DNA of 5,670 nucleotides from Acidobacteriota bacterium (GTDB taxonomy: Bacteria; Acidobacteriota; Terriglobia; Terriglobales; Acidobacteriaceae): the NCBI GenBank assembly GCA_021819255.1, contig JAKART010000182.1:1-5670 (forward strand), given 5' to 3'. The notes beneath the pieces are model-generated. The model saw only the letters and a list, made by a program, of their open reading frames with translations. It ran no database searches and had not been told where the DNA came from. Below are positions 1 through 5,670 of the stretch, one piece after another. A program made the translations under genes and the position numbers. Numbering within the stretch: position 1 is the stretch's first letter; each line of letters begins with the position of its first letter.

Positions 1-2795
1 AGTACGCGGGCAACACCGCGCCTCAGCCGCCATGGACCATGCCGAAGCAGAATGCTCCTTTCAGCCCGCCGGTGGCCCGGCCCGAGCCTCCTGCAACAAC
101 GACCCTGGCGCCGGATTCGCCCGGCAGTTGGACGTTGCGCGGAGGTTGGCAGCTTGCGGTCGCCGCGAAGGTCGCTGCCTCGCCCCAGGCGATCTCTACA
201 CCGGGATTCAGCACCGCCGGATGGATGGAGGCAACCGTGCCGGGTACGGTGCTGACCACCATGATCCGGCGCGGCATCTACCCCGACCCTTACTATGGCC
301 TGAACAATCTCGACATCCCGGAGAAGCTGAACCGGCAGAGCTACTGGTACCGCGTCGAATTCAAGGCGCCTCCTTTGCACGGGCGTCTCCAGGAGCGTTT
401 GCTCCTGGACGGTATCAACTATCACGCTCAGGTCTGGTTCAACGGCCACAATCTGGGTGAGATGACGGGAGCCTTCCTGCGTGGATTCTTTGACGTCACC
501 GATCTTCTCCAGGCTCACGGAGAGAACGCTCTGGCAATTCTGATCTCTCCTGTGCCGCATCCGGGTATTCCGAATGTGCAATCCATCGCATTGGGATCCG
601 GGTTGAATGGCGGAGCCATGGAGTTGGATGGCCCCACCTTTCTGGCGACTGAGGGATGGGACTGGAACCCTCCCATGCGCGACCGGGACACGGGATTGTG
701 GCAAGACGTGCATCTGCTGGCTTCCGGTCCGGTCTCCATCGGCGATCAGCAGGTGATCACGCAGCTTCCATTGCCCGACACCACGCAGGCTGATATCACC
801 CTCAACGTCCCTTTGGAAAATCACTCCTCTAAGGCCGTCACCGGCATGCTGACAGCTCAGTTTGGGAGCGTGGAGGTTCATCAGCGCGTGACGGTTCCTC
901 CGGGGGGCATCACCGTACATCTTTCGCCCAGGGAGTTCCCGGCCTTGCACCTGGAGCATCCACGGCTCTGGTGGCCCAATGGTTACGGCAAACCCAACCT
1001 GTATCGCCTGACCACCACGTTTACCGCAGCCGGAGAGCCTCCCAGCGTGAAGAGCCTCCGCTTTGGAGTGCGCGAGATTACCTATGCAATCAGCCTGCTG
1101 GATAACCACGGCGCGCTGCGCCGCGTCGTGTACGACCCTACGCTGGGCCGCAAAGACGCCATGCCGCAGGTAGACGTTACCCACGACGGCATGCGCCAGG
1201 TCCCCGGGGGATGGGCCGCATCGATTGCCGCCGGCGACGACAACTCACCGGCCCTCCGTACCCTGACCGATACGCGCGCGACGCCGTATCTCTCCATTCT
1301 GGTCAACGGTGTGCCGATTGCCATCCGCGGCGGAAGCTGGGGGATGGACGACTCCCGGAAGCGGGTCTCACGCCCACGGCTGGAGCCCTTCTTCCGATAT
1401 GAGCGCGATGCTCATCTCAACATCATCCGCAATTGGCAGGGACAGAACACCGAGGAGACGTTTTACGATCTGGCCGACGAGTACGGCATGCTCGTTTGGA
1501 ACGACTTCTGGGAGGTGACGGGTGACTCGAACGCGGAGGCGGAAGATCCGCAGCTCTTCCTGGCGAACGCCAAGGATACGATTCTGCGCTTTCGCAACCA
1601 TCCCTCCATCGCGATGTGGTGTGGAAGAAACGAAGGCGTTCCGCAGCCCATCATCAATCAGGGCCTGATAGAGCTGACGCACACCCTGGACGCCACCCGC
1701 TACTACTCACCCTCGTCGAATCAGATCAATCTTTTGCCCAGCGGTCCGTACTCTTATGAGCCGCCGGCGGATTATTACTCCACGTTAGATCAGGGGTTTG
1801 CAGTGGAGGTGGGAATCCCATCCCTGCCCACTCTGGAATGGTTCGGCCGCTGGCTTCCGCGTGCCGATCGCTGGCCCGTCTCCGACGACTGGGCTTACCA
1901 CAACTGGCATCCGTACAGCGCTTTCACCCGCGCCATGGAGAAAGAGTTTGGCGCGGCCAATAGCCTGCGCCAGTACGTGCGCGAGGCGCAGATGATGAAC
2001 TATGTGGACTTCCGCGCGCTCTTTGAAGGATTCAACGCGAAGCTGTGGAGTCCAAATACCGGCCGGCTGCTCTGGATGACGCAGCCCTCGTGGCCCAGCA
2101 TGCTGTGGGGCATTCTTACCTCCGACGGAGACACCCAGGCGTCCTACTACGGAACCAAGCAGGCATGCGAGCCGATCCATGTGCAACTGGACCCGGCCAA
2201 CAACCAGGTGCAGGTGGTGGATACAACACGGAATCCGCTCCATCATGGAAAGGTCGAGGCCAACGTGTACGGGCTGCACGGAAACCTGCTGCTGCGCCGC
2301 GAGATGACGCTGAATGCGGGATCCGACAATATAACTTCCGCCATGCAGCTTGCGCTCGATCCGCTCATGGGCGATTCCACCGTCTTCGTGAAGCTGTGGC
2401 TGTATGCCAGTGACGGCGCTTTACTCTCGCAGAATTTTTACTGGCGCGCCGCATCCGATGCCGGGTATCGGGCGCTCGATACGCTGGCTCCCGCGCCGGT
2501 CACGCTTGAGGCTCAACGAGTCCCGGGAGCGGATGCGCCCGAGGAACAAAGAATTCAGGTGCGGCTGAAGAATGAGGGTTCCATTCCGGCGCTGAACGTC
2601 AAACTGGGCGCTTTCAGGGAGTCGAACAGCGCTGAGATTCTGCCTGCCTTTTACAGCGACAACTACATCTCCTTGCTGCCGGGAGAAGAGCGGACTGTGA
2701 CCGTCGATCTTCCTGCTGCGGATGCAAATCATCGGCTCCGCCTCCAGTTGCGGGGATGGAATGTGGTCCATGCCTCAGTGGCTCTGGCTCCATAG
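1..2795 (+). CDS. Glycoside hydrolase family 2 protein, beta-mannosidase / exo-beta-glucosaminidase-like, 5'-partial
   Basis: Predicted retaining exo-acting glycosidase that removes beta-linked mannose or glucosamine from glycan ends; the exact substrate cannot be read from sequence. Numbering from the Met at 39 (918 residues to the TAG at 2793): an N-terminal sugar-binding jelly-roll at about 30-230 (VPGTV at 67-71, later a WNPPMRDRDTGLW block), an Ig-like domain at about 235-350 with the typical LWWPNGYG block (W311-W312), a TIM barrel at about 405-705, then Ig-like C-terminal domains. In the barrel, GGSWGMDD (431-438) and NIIRNW (461-466) are family blocks. E532 in CGRNEG is the likely acid/base and E590 in VEVGIPS the likely nucleophile. 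The YYGTKQACEPIH block near 703 resembles exo-beta-glucosaminidases. The frame is open from base 3 to the left edge, and the Met at 39 has no Shine-Dalgarno sequence, so the true start and any signal peptide probably lie outside the window. The protein is probably exported, but this cannot be seen. Family call is firm; specificity is open. Confidence 0.9.
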   Translation, partial: YAGNTAPQPPWTMPKQNAPFSPPVARPEPPATTTLAPDSPGSWTLRGGWQLAVAAKVAASPQAISTPGFSTAGWMEATVPGTVLTTMIRRGIYPDPYYGLNNLDIPEKLNRQSYWYRVEFKAPPLHGRLQERLLLDGINYHAQVWFNGHNLGEMTGAFLRGFFDVTDLLQAHGENALAILISPVPHPGIPNVQSIALGSGLNGGAMELDGPTFLATEGWDWNPPMRDRDTGLWQDVHLLASGPVSIGDQQVITQLPLPDTTQADITLNVPLENHSSKAVTGMLTAQFGSVEVHQRVTVPPGGITVHLSPREFPALHLEHPRLWWPNGYGKPNLYRLTTTFTAAGEPPSVKSLRFGVREITYAISLLDNHGALRRVVYDPTLGRKDAMPQVDVTHDGMRQVPGGWAASIAAGDDNSPALRTLTDTRATPYLSILVNGVPIAIRGGSWGMDDSRKRVSRPRLEPFFRYERDAHLNIIRNWQGQNTEETFYDLADEYGMLVWNDFWEVTGDSNAEAEDPQLFLANAKDTILRFRNHPSIAMWCGRNEGVPQPIINQGLIELTHTLDATRYYSPSSNQINLLPSGPYSYEPPADYYSTLDQGFAVEVGIPSLPTLEWFGRWLPRADRWPVSDDWAYHNWHPYSAFTRAMEKEFGAANSLRQYVREAQMMNYVDFRALFEGFNAKLWSPNTGRLLWMTQPSWPSMLWGILTSDGDTQASYYGTKQACEPIHVQLDPANNQVQVVDTTRNPLHHGKVEANVYGLHGNLLLRREMTLNAGSDNITSAMQLALDPLMGDSTVFVKLWLYASDGALLSQNFYWRAASDAGYRALDTLAPAPVTLEAQRVPGADAPEEQRIQVRLKNEGSIPALNVKLGAFRESNSAEILPAFYSDNYISLLPGEERTVTVDLPAADANHRLRLQLRGWNVVHASVALAP

Positions 2796-2868
2796 CGCAT
2801 GGCTTCTGCGAGCAGGAGGAGTCCGACGGTCCGATGTTTGCCGGCAGCCGTTGACCGCCATGCAGCGA

Positions 2869-4125
2869 TCAATCGATGGGGAGCCGTTCGAGTCCTTCAG
2901 CCCACTGGCCGGGCGGAGTCAAGAGGCTCAGTACCACGCGCCCATGGCCCATGCCATAGAACTCGCCCGGCTGCACCAGCACCCCGCGGTCCAGAGCCGC
3001 AAGAGAAAACTCTTGATCTCCCACGGATCGCGGCACGCGCAGCACCGCCGTCCAGCCGCCTTGCATCGCCAACCTCTGGGCGCAACTTCCGCGCAGCCGG
3101 CGATCGAGCGACTCCAGATTCCTCTGCATCCGCTGCCGGATCTGATCTTGCAGCCCCTGCCGTGCGGCCAACCATGCGGGCATCGCATGCTGGATCGGAG
3201 CGTTCATGGAGAGGAAGGTGTCGGCGATCACCTCAATGCGCTCCATGGCCCCATGCAATAGATCCGCGGGGCCGCAGGCGGCGATCCAGGAGGCTTTCAT
3301 CTGTGGCAGGCCACAGACCTTGCTCAGGCCGCTGAGCACAAAGGTGAGACAACCCGGCTGCGTAGCCTGAGAGTTCGTGAAGCTTGGAGATGCTTTATCC
3401 AAAGGATAGTCGCGAAAGACCTCATCCACGATGAGGGCCAATCCCCGCTGCGCGCAGATGGTCTGCAAAGCTTCGCGCTCGCCGGCGGAGACGTAGTTGC
3501 CCGTCGGATTGTTCGGGTGTACCACCAGAATCGCTCGGGTCCGATCAGTGATGGCGGAGCGCAGGCCATGGAGGTCGATGGACCAGCCCTGACCGGCGTC
3601 GACTCCGGCGTCTGAACTCGGATCATCGCCGGCATCCGATCTCATGGCGTGTGCCGCGTTGGGATCATGGAAGAGCGGATACTCTCGTAGCTCCACGTCG
3701 TCCAGGCGAGCAATGTAATCAAACAGCGGGTAGCTGGGCCGAGCCACCAGCACCTCGTCGCCGGGGTTGCACAGCAGACGGAACAGGAAGCTATAGGCCT
3801 CACTGGTGCTGGTTGTCAGGCAGATCTGTTCCGGAGCCACTTTGGCCCCTGCCTCGCGGTAGTAGTCGCTCACCGCTTGCCGGGCTTTCATCATGCCCAG
3901 CGGATCAGGATCGTAGCCGACCGCGTCGGCGTGGTGCAGGGGCGCTACGATGCCGGCCGCATCGTAGGCGAAGCCGCAGTGGGTGGGGTTGGAGACGGTA
4001 AGGTCAACCAGCGTAAGCCCTGCGGCGCGGCGGCGGCGCACCGCCGCAGCCAGTTCGTTCTCAACCAGGTTCCAGTTGGTCCGCGTAGAGAATTTCATCC
4101 GTTCTGCACTCAGTCTCTCACGCAT
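2869..4125 (-). CDS. Class I/II (fold type I) PLP-dependent aminotransferase
   Basis: Cytosolic enzyme of 418 residues, expected to move an amino group between an amino acid and a 2-oxo acid using pyridoxal phosphate; the amino-acid substrate is not predictable here. The fold-type I signature is complete: DLTVSNPT near 41-48, the TSTSEAY cofactor phosphate-binding region at 105-111, NNPTGN at 205-210 (Asn206 to the PLP ring hydroxyl), DEVF at 234-237 (Asp234 to the pyridine nitrogen), SGLSK at 265-269 with Lys269 as the Schiff-base lysine, and GRVVLS at 395-400 with Arg396 as the likely substrate carboxylate-binding arginine. Phe237 stands where many relatives have Tyr. Residues 154-180 form an Asp/Ala/Ser-rich, low-complexity insert. 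The first ATG (4125) was chosen because a purine-rich GGAAGGAGG lies upstream, though its spacing is long; a second in-frame ATG at 4098 (MKFSTRTNW) is where the conserved sequence begins. It is convergent with the GH2 gene and divergent from the RraA-like gene. Confidence 0.93.
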   Translation of the reverse strand: MRERLSAERMKFSTRTNWNLVENELAAAVRRRRAAGLTLVDLTVSNPTHCGFAYDAAGIVAPLHHADAVGYDPDPLGMMKARQAVSDYYREAGAKVAPEQICLTTSTSEAYSFLFRLLCNPGDEVLVARPSYPLFDYIARLDDVELREYPLFHDPNAAHAMRSDAGDDPSSDAGVDAGQGWSIDLHGLRSAITDRTRAILVVHPNNPTGNYVSAGEREALQTICAQRGLALIVDEVFRDYPLDKASPSFTNSQATQPGCLTFVLSGLSKVCGLPQMKASWIAACGPADLLHGAMERIEVIADTFLSMNAPIQHAMPAWLAARQGLQDQIRQRMQRNLESLDRRLRGSCAQRLAMQGGWTAVLRVPRSVGDQEFSLAALDRGVLVQPGEFYGMGHGRVVLSLLTPPGQWAEGLERLPID

Positions 4126-4138
4126 CAGCAGCCGCCCC

Positions 4139-4147
4139 CCTCCTTCC
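4139..4147 (-). promoter_or_regulatory. Candidate ribosome binding site of the aminotransferase gene
   Basis: On the minus strand this reads GGAAGGAGG, a strong match to the anti-Shine-Dalgarno complement, followed by more G. It lies about 13 bases before the ATG at 4125, longer than the usual 5-9, although the adjoining G-run shortens the effective distance. The alternative ATG at 4098 has only weak purine stretches before it. The site therefore favours the 4125 start without settling it. Confidence 0.5.
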
Positions 4148-4244
4148 GGCGCAGTTGCTTCGGCGCTGAGTCTGTTCCTCCCCGTGCTGCCGGCTTTGGC
4201 CCCGGGGTGCTGACGGCGTCGGTGCGTCTATGCTGAGATGGGTC

Positions 4245-4253
4245 AGGGAGGAG
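4245..4253 (+). promoter_or_regulatory. Ribosome binding site of the RraA-like gene
   Basis: The stretch AGGGAGGAG contains GGAGG (4247-4251) exactly 6 bases before the ATG at 4258, an ideal Shine-Dalgarno position. It fixes the start of the RraA-like gene. Confidence 0.8.
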
Positions 4254-4257
4254 AACC

Positions 4258-4914
4258 ATGGAGGCGGATTTGGAGGTTTTGAAGGCTGCCGGCACGGCGG
4301 TGGTTGCGGATGTCTTTGACGCGCTGGGTAAGACGCCGCCGATCCTGGATACCAGTCTGCGGCCGGTTGGGCGAGCTGTAGCCTTTGCCGGTCCGGCGTA
4401 TACCATCACCGGCGAGTCCGAACGGTTTCAGGGCGGCGATCGCGCCAAGCTGGAGGCGATCGACCGGATGCCGGCCGGAGTGGTGGCTGTTTGGGCCAGC
4501 CAGGACGCCAGGGGAGTGTGTTGCTTTGGCGATCTGCTGGCCAGCGCCATGCGTGCCCGAGGATGCGCCGCCGCTGTGGTGGATGGTGGCGTGCGCGATA
4601 CGGCCTTCCTGGAAGAGTTTGCCATGCCTGTGGTCGCGCGCTACCGAACGCCTGCGCAGGGCGTTGGCCGCTGGCGTGTCTCTGGGGCCCAAGGAACCGT
4701 GCGGGTAAGAGGCGGCTTGGAGGAGTGGATCGCGGTGCATCCGGGCGAGATTGTGGTGGGCGATGCCGATGGACAGATTGTGATTCCGGAGATGCTGCTA
4801 GAGGAGGTGACAGCCAAAGTCATCGAGTGGTCGCGGGCGGAGACGGGAGCGCGGGCAGAGATCATTGCCGGCCTGCCGTTGCTCAAGGCTTTGGAAAAGT
4901 ACGGGCATCTGTAG
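4258..4914 (+). CDS. RraA family protein, 4-hydroxy-4-methyl-2-oxoglutarate aldolase-like
   Basis: A 218-residue cytosolic protein of the RraA / dimethylmenaquinone methyltransferase-like fold family. Several members are metal-dependent class II aldolases that cleave 4-hydroxy-4-methyl-2-oxoglutarate or 4-carboxy-4-hydroxy-2-oxoadipate to pyruvate plus a second oxo acid and also decarboxylate oxaloacetate; the RNase E inhibitor RraA is another branch. Visible family marks are TAVVADVFDALG (13-24) at the N-terminus, FGDLLASAMRARG (90-102) forming the substrate loop, VVDGGVRD (107-114) with Arg113 and Asp114 as the likely substrate- and metal-binding pair, and HPGEIVVGDADG (161-172). The intact Arg-Asp pair favours an aldolase over a pure RNase E regulator, but the natural substrate is unknown. 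Older databases call such proteins demethylmenaquinone methyltransferase, a misannotation for this fold. The start is fixed by a good Shine-Dalgarno sequence 6 bases upstream; the stop is TAG. Length is normal for the family. It is divergent from the aminotransferase and convergent with the glycerate kinase, so it appears monocistronic within the window. Confidence 0.9.
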   Translation: MEADLEVLKAAGTAVVADVFDALGKTPPILDTSLRPVGRAVAFAGPAYTITGESERFQGGDRAKLEAIDRMPAGVVAVWASQDARGVCCFGDLLASAMRARGCAAAVVDGGVRDTAFLEEFAMPVVARYRTPAQGVGRWRVSGAQGTVRVRGGLEEWIAVHPGEIVVGDADGQIVIPEMLLEEVTAKVIEWSRAETGARAEIIAGLPLLKALEKYGHL

Positions 4915-4993
4915 ATTGAATGGCTGTACGGGCAGATTTTCCCGGCTTTGCGGTATGCCTTGCCCACAGCTTCGCTCCAAGCGGCGGCCAGGC

Positions 4994-5019
4994 GGCAGCG
5001 CCTTTGCCTTGGCGCAGCT
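4994..5019. other. Imperfect GC hairpin in the convergent gap, weak terminator candidate
   Basis: GCGCC (4998-5002) can pair with GGCGC (5011-5015) around an 8-base loop, and after one A/A mismatch the stem continues for about three pairs (4994-4996 with 5017-5019, one of them G-T). It lies between the 3' ends of the RraA-like and glycerate kinase genes, where a shared terminator would be useful. There is no T-run on either strand after the stem, so it does not meet the pattern of an intrinsic terminator and may be a chance pairing in GC-rich DNA. Nothing else was recognised in 4915-5072. Confidence 0.2.
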
Positions 5020-5072
5020 TCCGCGGAGTTGAATCCTGGCGTGGTTACCCCCCAGGGCCGGAGAGGGAAATC

Positions 5073-5670
5073 TCAGGCGGAGAGCAGGATGCGCAGGTCG
5101 CGGAGGTTATTGCCGGTGGGGCCAGTGGTCAGTGTGGCTCCCAGACTGTCCAGAAAGGACGAAGAGCGGAAGGTCTCAAGGGCCTGCTGCGCCGCGGCCC
5201 GAACTCCGGGATCCCGCAGGCTGCTTTGGTCGACGACGGCTCCGGCGCGAGCGCTGTTGCCGTCGATGCCGTCCGAACCGGCCGAGAGGACGGCCACCGG
5301 CGGGCCCAGAGGATCCAGACGTGTGGCGGCATAGAGAGCGAAATGCTGGTTGCGGCCACCACAGCCTTGGGAGAGCAGACGACTGTCGGTGGAGGCTACG
5401 GTAATCTCCCCGGCTGAAACCAGGCAGACGCGCGGATGGCTGCGGCGCAGCTCGCTCAGACGGGAGAGCAGGTAGTCCGCAGCCTCACGAACCTCCCAGT
5501 CGTCGCAGGTGTTATCGATGAAGCCATGAAAGCCCATCTGGGCGGCGTGACGGAGAGCTGCCTGGGCCAGATCGCTGGATTCCAGCAACGTCAGCGCATG
5601 CATGTTCATCGCCGCGGGCTTGGGCGTCTCCACCAGCGCCCCGGAGAGAAAAAACTGCCGCACCGCGGCA
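5073..5670 (-). CDS. Glycerate 2-kinase (MOFRL family), C-terminal part, 5'-partial
   Basis: C-terminal portion of a cytosolic kinase that phosphorylates D-glycerate with ATP to 2-phosphoglycerate, feeding lower glycolysis; relatives serve glyoxylate, tartrate, hydroxypyruvate or serine-cycle breakdown. Numbering from the GTG codon at 5663, about 196 residues are visible: an Asp-Trp helical segment (NTCDDWEVREAADYLL), then the MOFRL domain with SAGEITV (83-89), GGRNQHFAL (102-110), AGSDGIDGNS (128-137) and TGPTGNNLRDLRILL (180-194) just before the TGA at 5073-5075. These Gly- and Asp-rich blocks are diagnostic of the glycerate kinase (GckA/TtuD) family, whose members are usually over 400 residues. 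The frame continues upstream without a stop to the right edge, and the GTG at 5663 falls inside conserved sequence, so it is not the true start; the N-terminal domain lies outside the window. The gene is convergent with the RraA-like gene, 158 bases away. No frameshift or decay is seen in the visible part. Confidence 0.92.
   Translation of the reverse strand, partial: AAVRQFFLSGALVETPKPAAMNMHALTLLESSDLAQAALRHAAQMGFHGFIDNTCDDWEVREAADYLLSRLSELRRSHPRVCLVSAGEITVASTDSRLLSQGCGGRNQHFALYAATRLDPLGPPVAVLSAGSDGIDGNSARAGAVVDQSSLRDPGVRAAAQQALETFRSSSFLDSLGATLTTGPTGNNLRDLRILLSA

Larger units (their letters stand above)
4126..4257. promoter_or_regulatory. Divergent intergenic region between aminotransferase and RraA-like gene
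   Basis: These 132 bases separate two genes that point away from each other, so promoters for both are expected here or just inside the gene starts. This is inference from gene layout. I could not find a convincing -35/-10 pair: the best plus-strand -10-like hexamer is TATGCT at 4229-4234, with no well-spaced -35 partner. No clear operator palindrome or riboswitch fold is visible. The region is GC-rich like its neighbours. Confidence 0.35.

Noticed and set aside
1785..2279. A 164-codon minus-strand open frame inside the GH2 gene.
   Set aside because: It is opposite the catalytic barrel of the GH2 enzyme, including the nucleophile region; the plus-strand frame carries the recognisable conserved motifs, so this is a shadow.
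2797..2863. Inverted repeat GCATGGC / GCCATGC flanking the convergent gap between GH2 and aminotransferase genes, with a nested CGGTC / GACCG pair, as a bidirectional terminator.
   Set aside because: The 7-base arms are 53 bases apart, the nested pair shares a base with the outer arm, and there is no T-run on either strand. A match of this size is not rare by chance in a gap this long.
2722..3335. Two overlapping plus-strand open frames of about 178 codons spanning the end of GH2 and the antisense of the aminotransferase.
   Set aside because: Their compositions are rich in Arg, Pro, Ser and His in the manner of antisense GC-rich frames, and the minus strand here encodes the well-supported aminotransferase including its catalytic lysine.
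4206..4234. A sigma70-like promoter for the RraA-like gene with TATGCT at 4229 as the -10 and CTGACG at 4210 as the -35.
   Set aside because: The spacing would be only 13 bases, both hexamers match the consensus at about four of six positions, and there is no extended -10. It is no better than chance in this DNA.
5035..5056. CCTGG / CCAGG inverted repeat after the glycerate kinase stop as a terminator.
   Set aside because: Only five pairs around a 12-base loop, with no T-run on the minus strand that would need it.
4920..5417. A 165-codon plus-strand open frame over the RraA / glycerate kinase boundary.
   Set aside because: It lies largely antisense to the conserved MOFRL domain, has no ribosome binding site, and its translation shows no family motif. 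Long antisense frames are expected in GC-rich DNA.
1..5670. A hidden novel system such as a defence island, mobile element, CRISPR array, retron or structured RNA.
   Set aside because: Nearly all bases are explained by four recognisable metabolic genes; the three gaps (73, 132 and 158 bases) show no direct repeats, transposase remnants or strong RNA folds by eye.

Overview
This is a GC-rich, densely coded bacterial window with four protein genes, two of them cut by the window edges. The protein families, high GC and short intergenic gaps are compatible with a heterotrophic polysaccharide degrader. My impression of the aminotransferase and the MOFRL-type glycerate kinase is that they resemble Acidobacteriota (Terriglobia) proteins, but that is an inference from memory, not a search result. 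I see no rRNA, tRNA, CRISPR array, insertion sequence, phage gene or plasmid function.

Layout: (1) positions 1-2795, plus strand: the large C-terminal part of a glycoside hydrolase family 2 enzyme (beta-mannosidase / exo-beta-glucosaminidase-like), whose reading frame is still open at the left edge. (2) 2796-2868: a short convergent gap. (3) 2869-4125, minus strand: a complete class I/II PLP-dependent aminotransferase. (4) 4126-4257: a 132-base divergent gap that must hold the start signals of both flanking genes. (5) 4258-4914, plus strand: a complete RraA-like / 4-hydroxy-4-methyl-2-oxoglutarate aldolase-like protein. (6) 4915-5072: a 158-base convergent gap. (7) 5073-5670, minus strand: the C-terminal half (MOFRL domain) of a glycerate 2-kinase that runs off the right edge.

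Strands alternate (+ - + -), so no two of the visible genes can share an operon. The set reads as carbon and amino-acid metabolism: release of sugars by the GH2 enzyme, a transamination step, an oxo-acid aldolase candidate, and phosphorylation of glycerate into lower glycolysis. The aldolase and glycerate kinase could both serve C3 acid metabolism, but their convergent arrangement gives only weak support. I found no convincing evidence of a previously undescribed system. The points worth checking are the missing GH2 N-terminus, its substrate specificity, an unusual acidic insert in the aminotransferase, and which start that gene uses.
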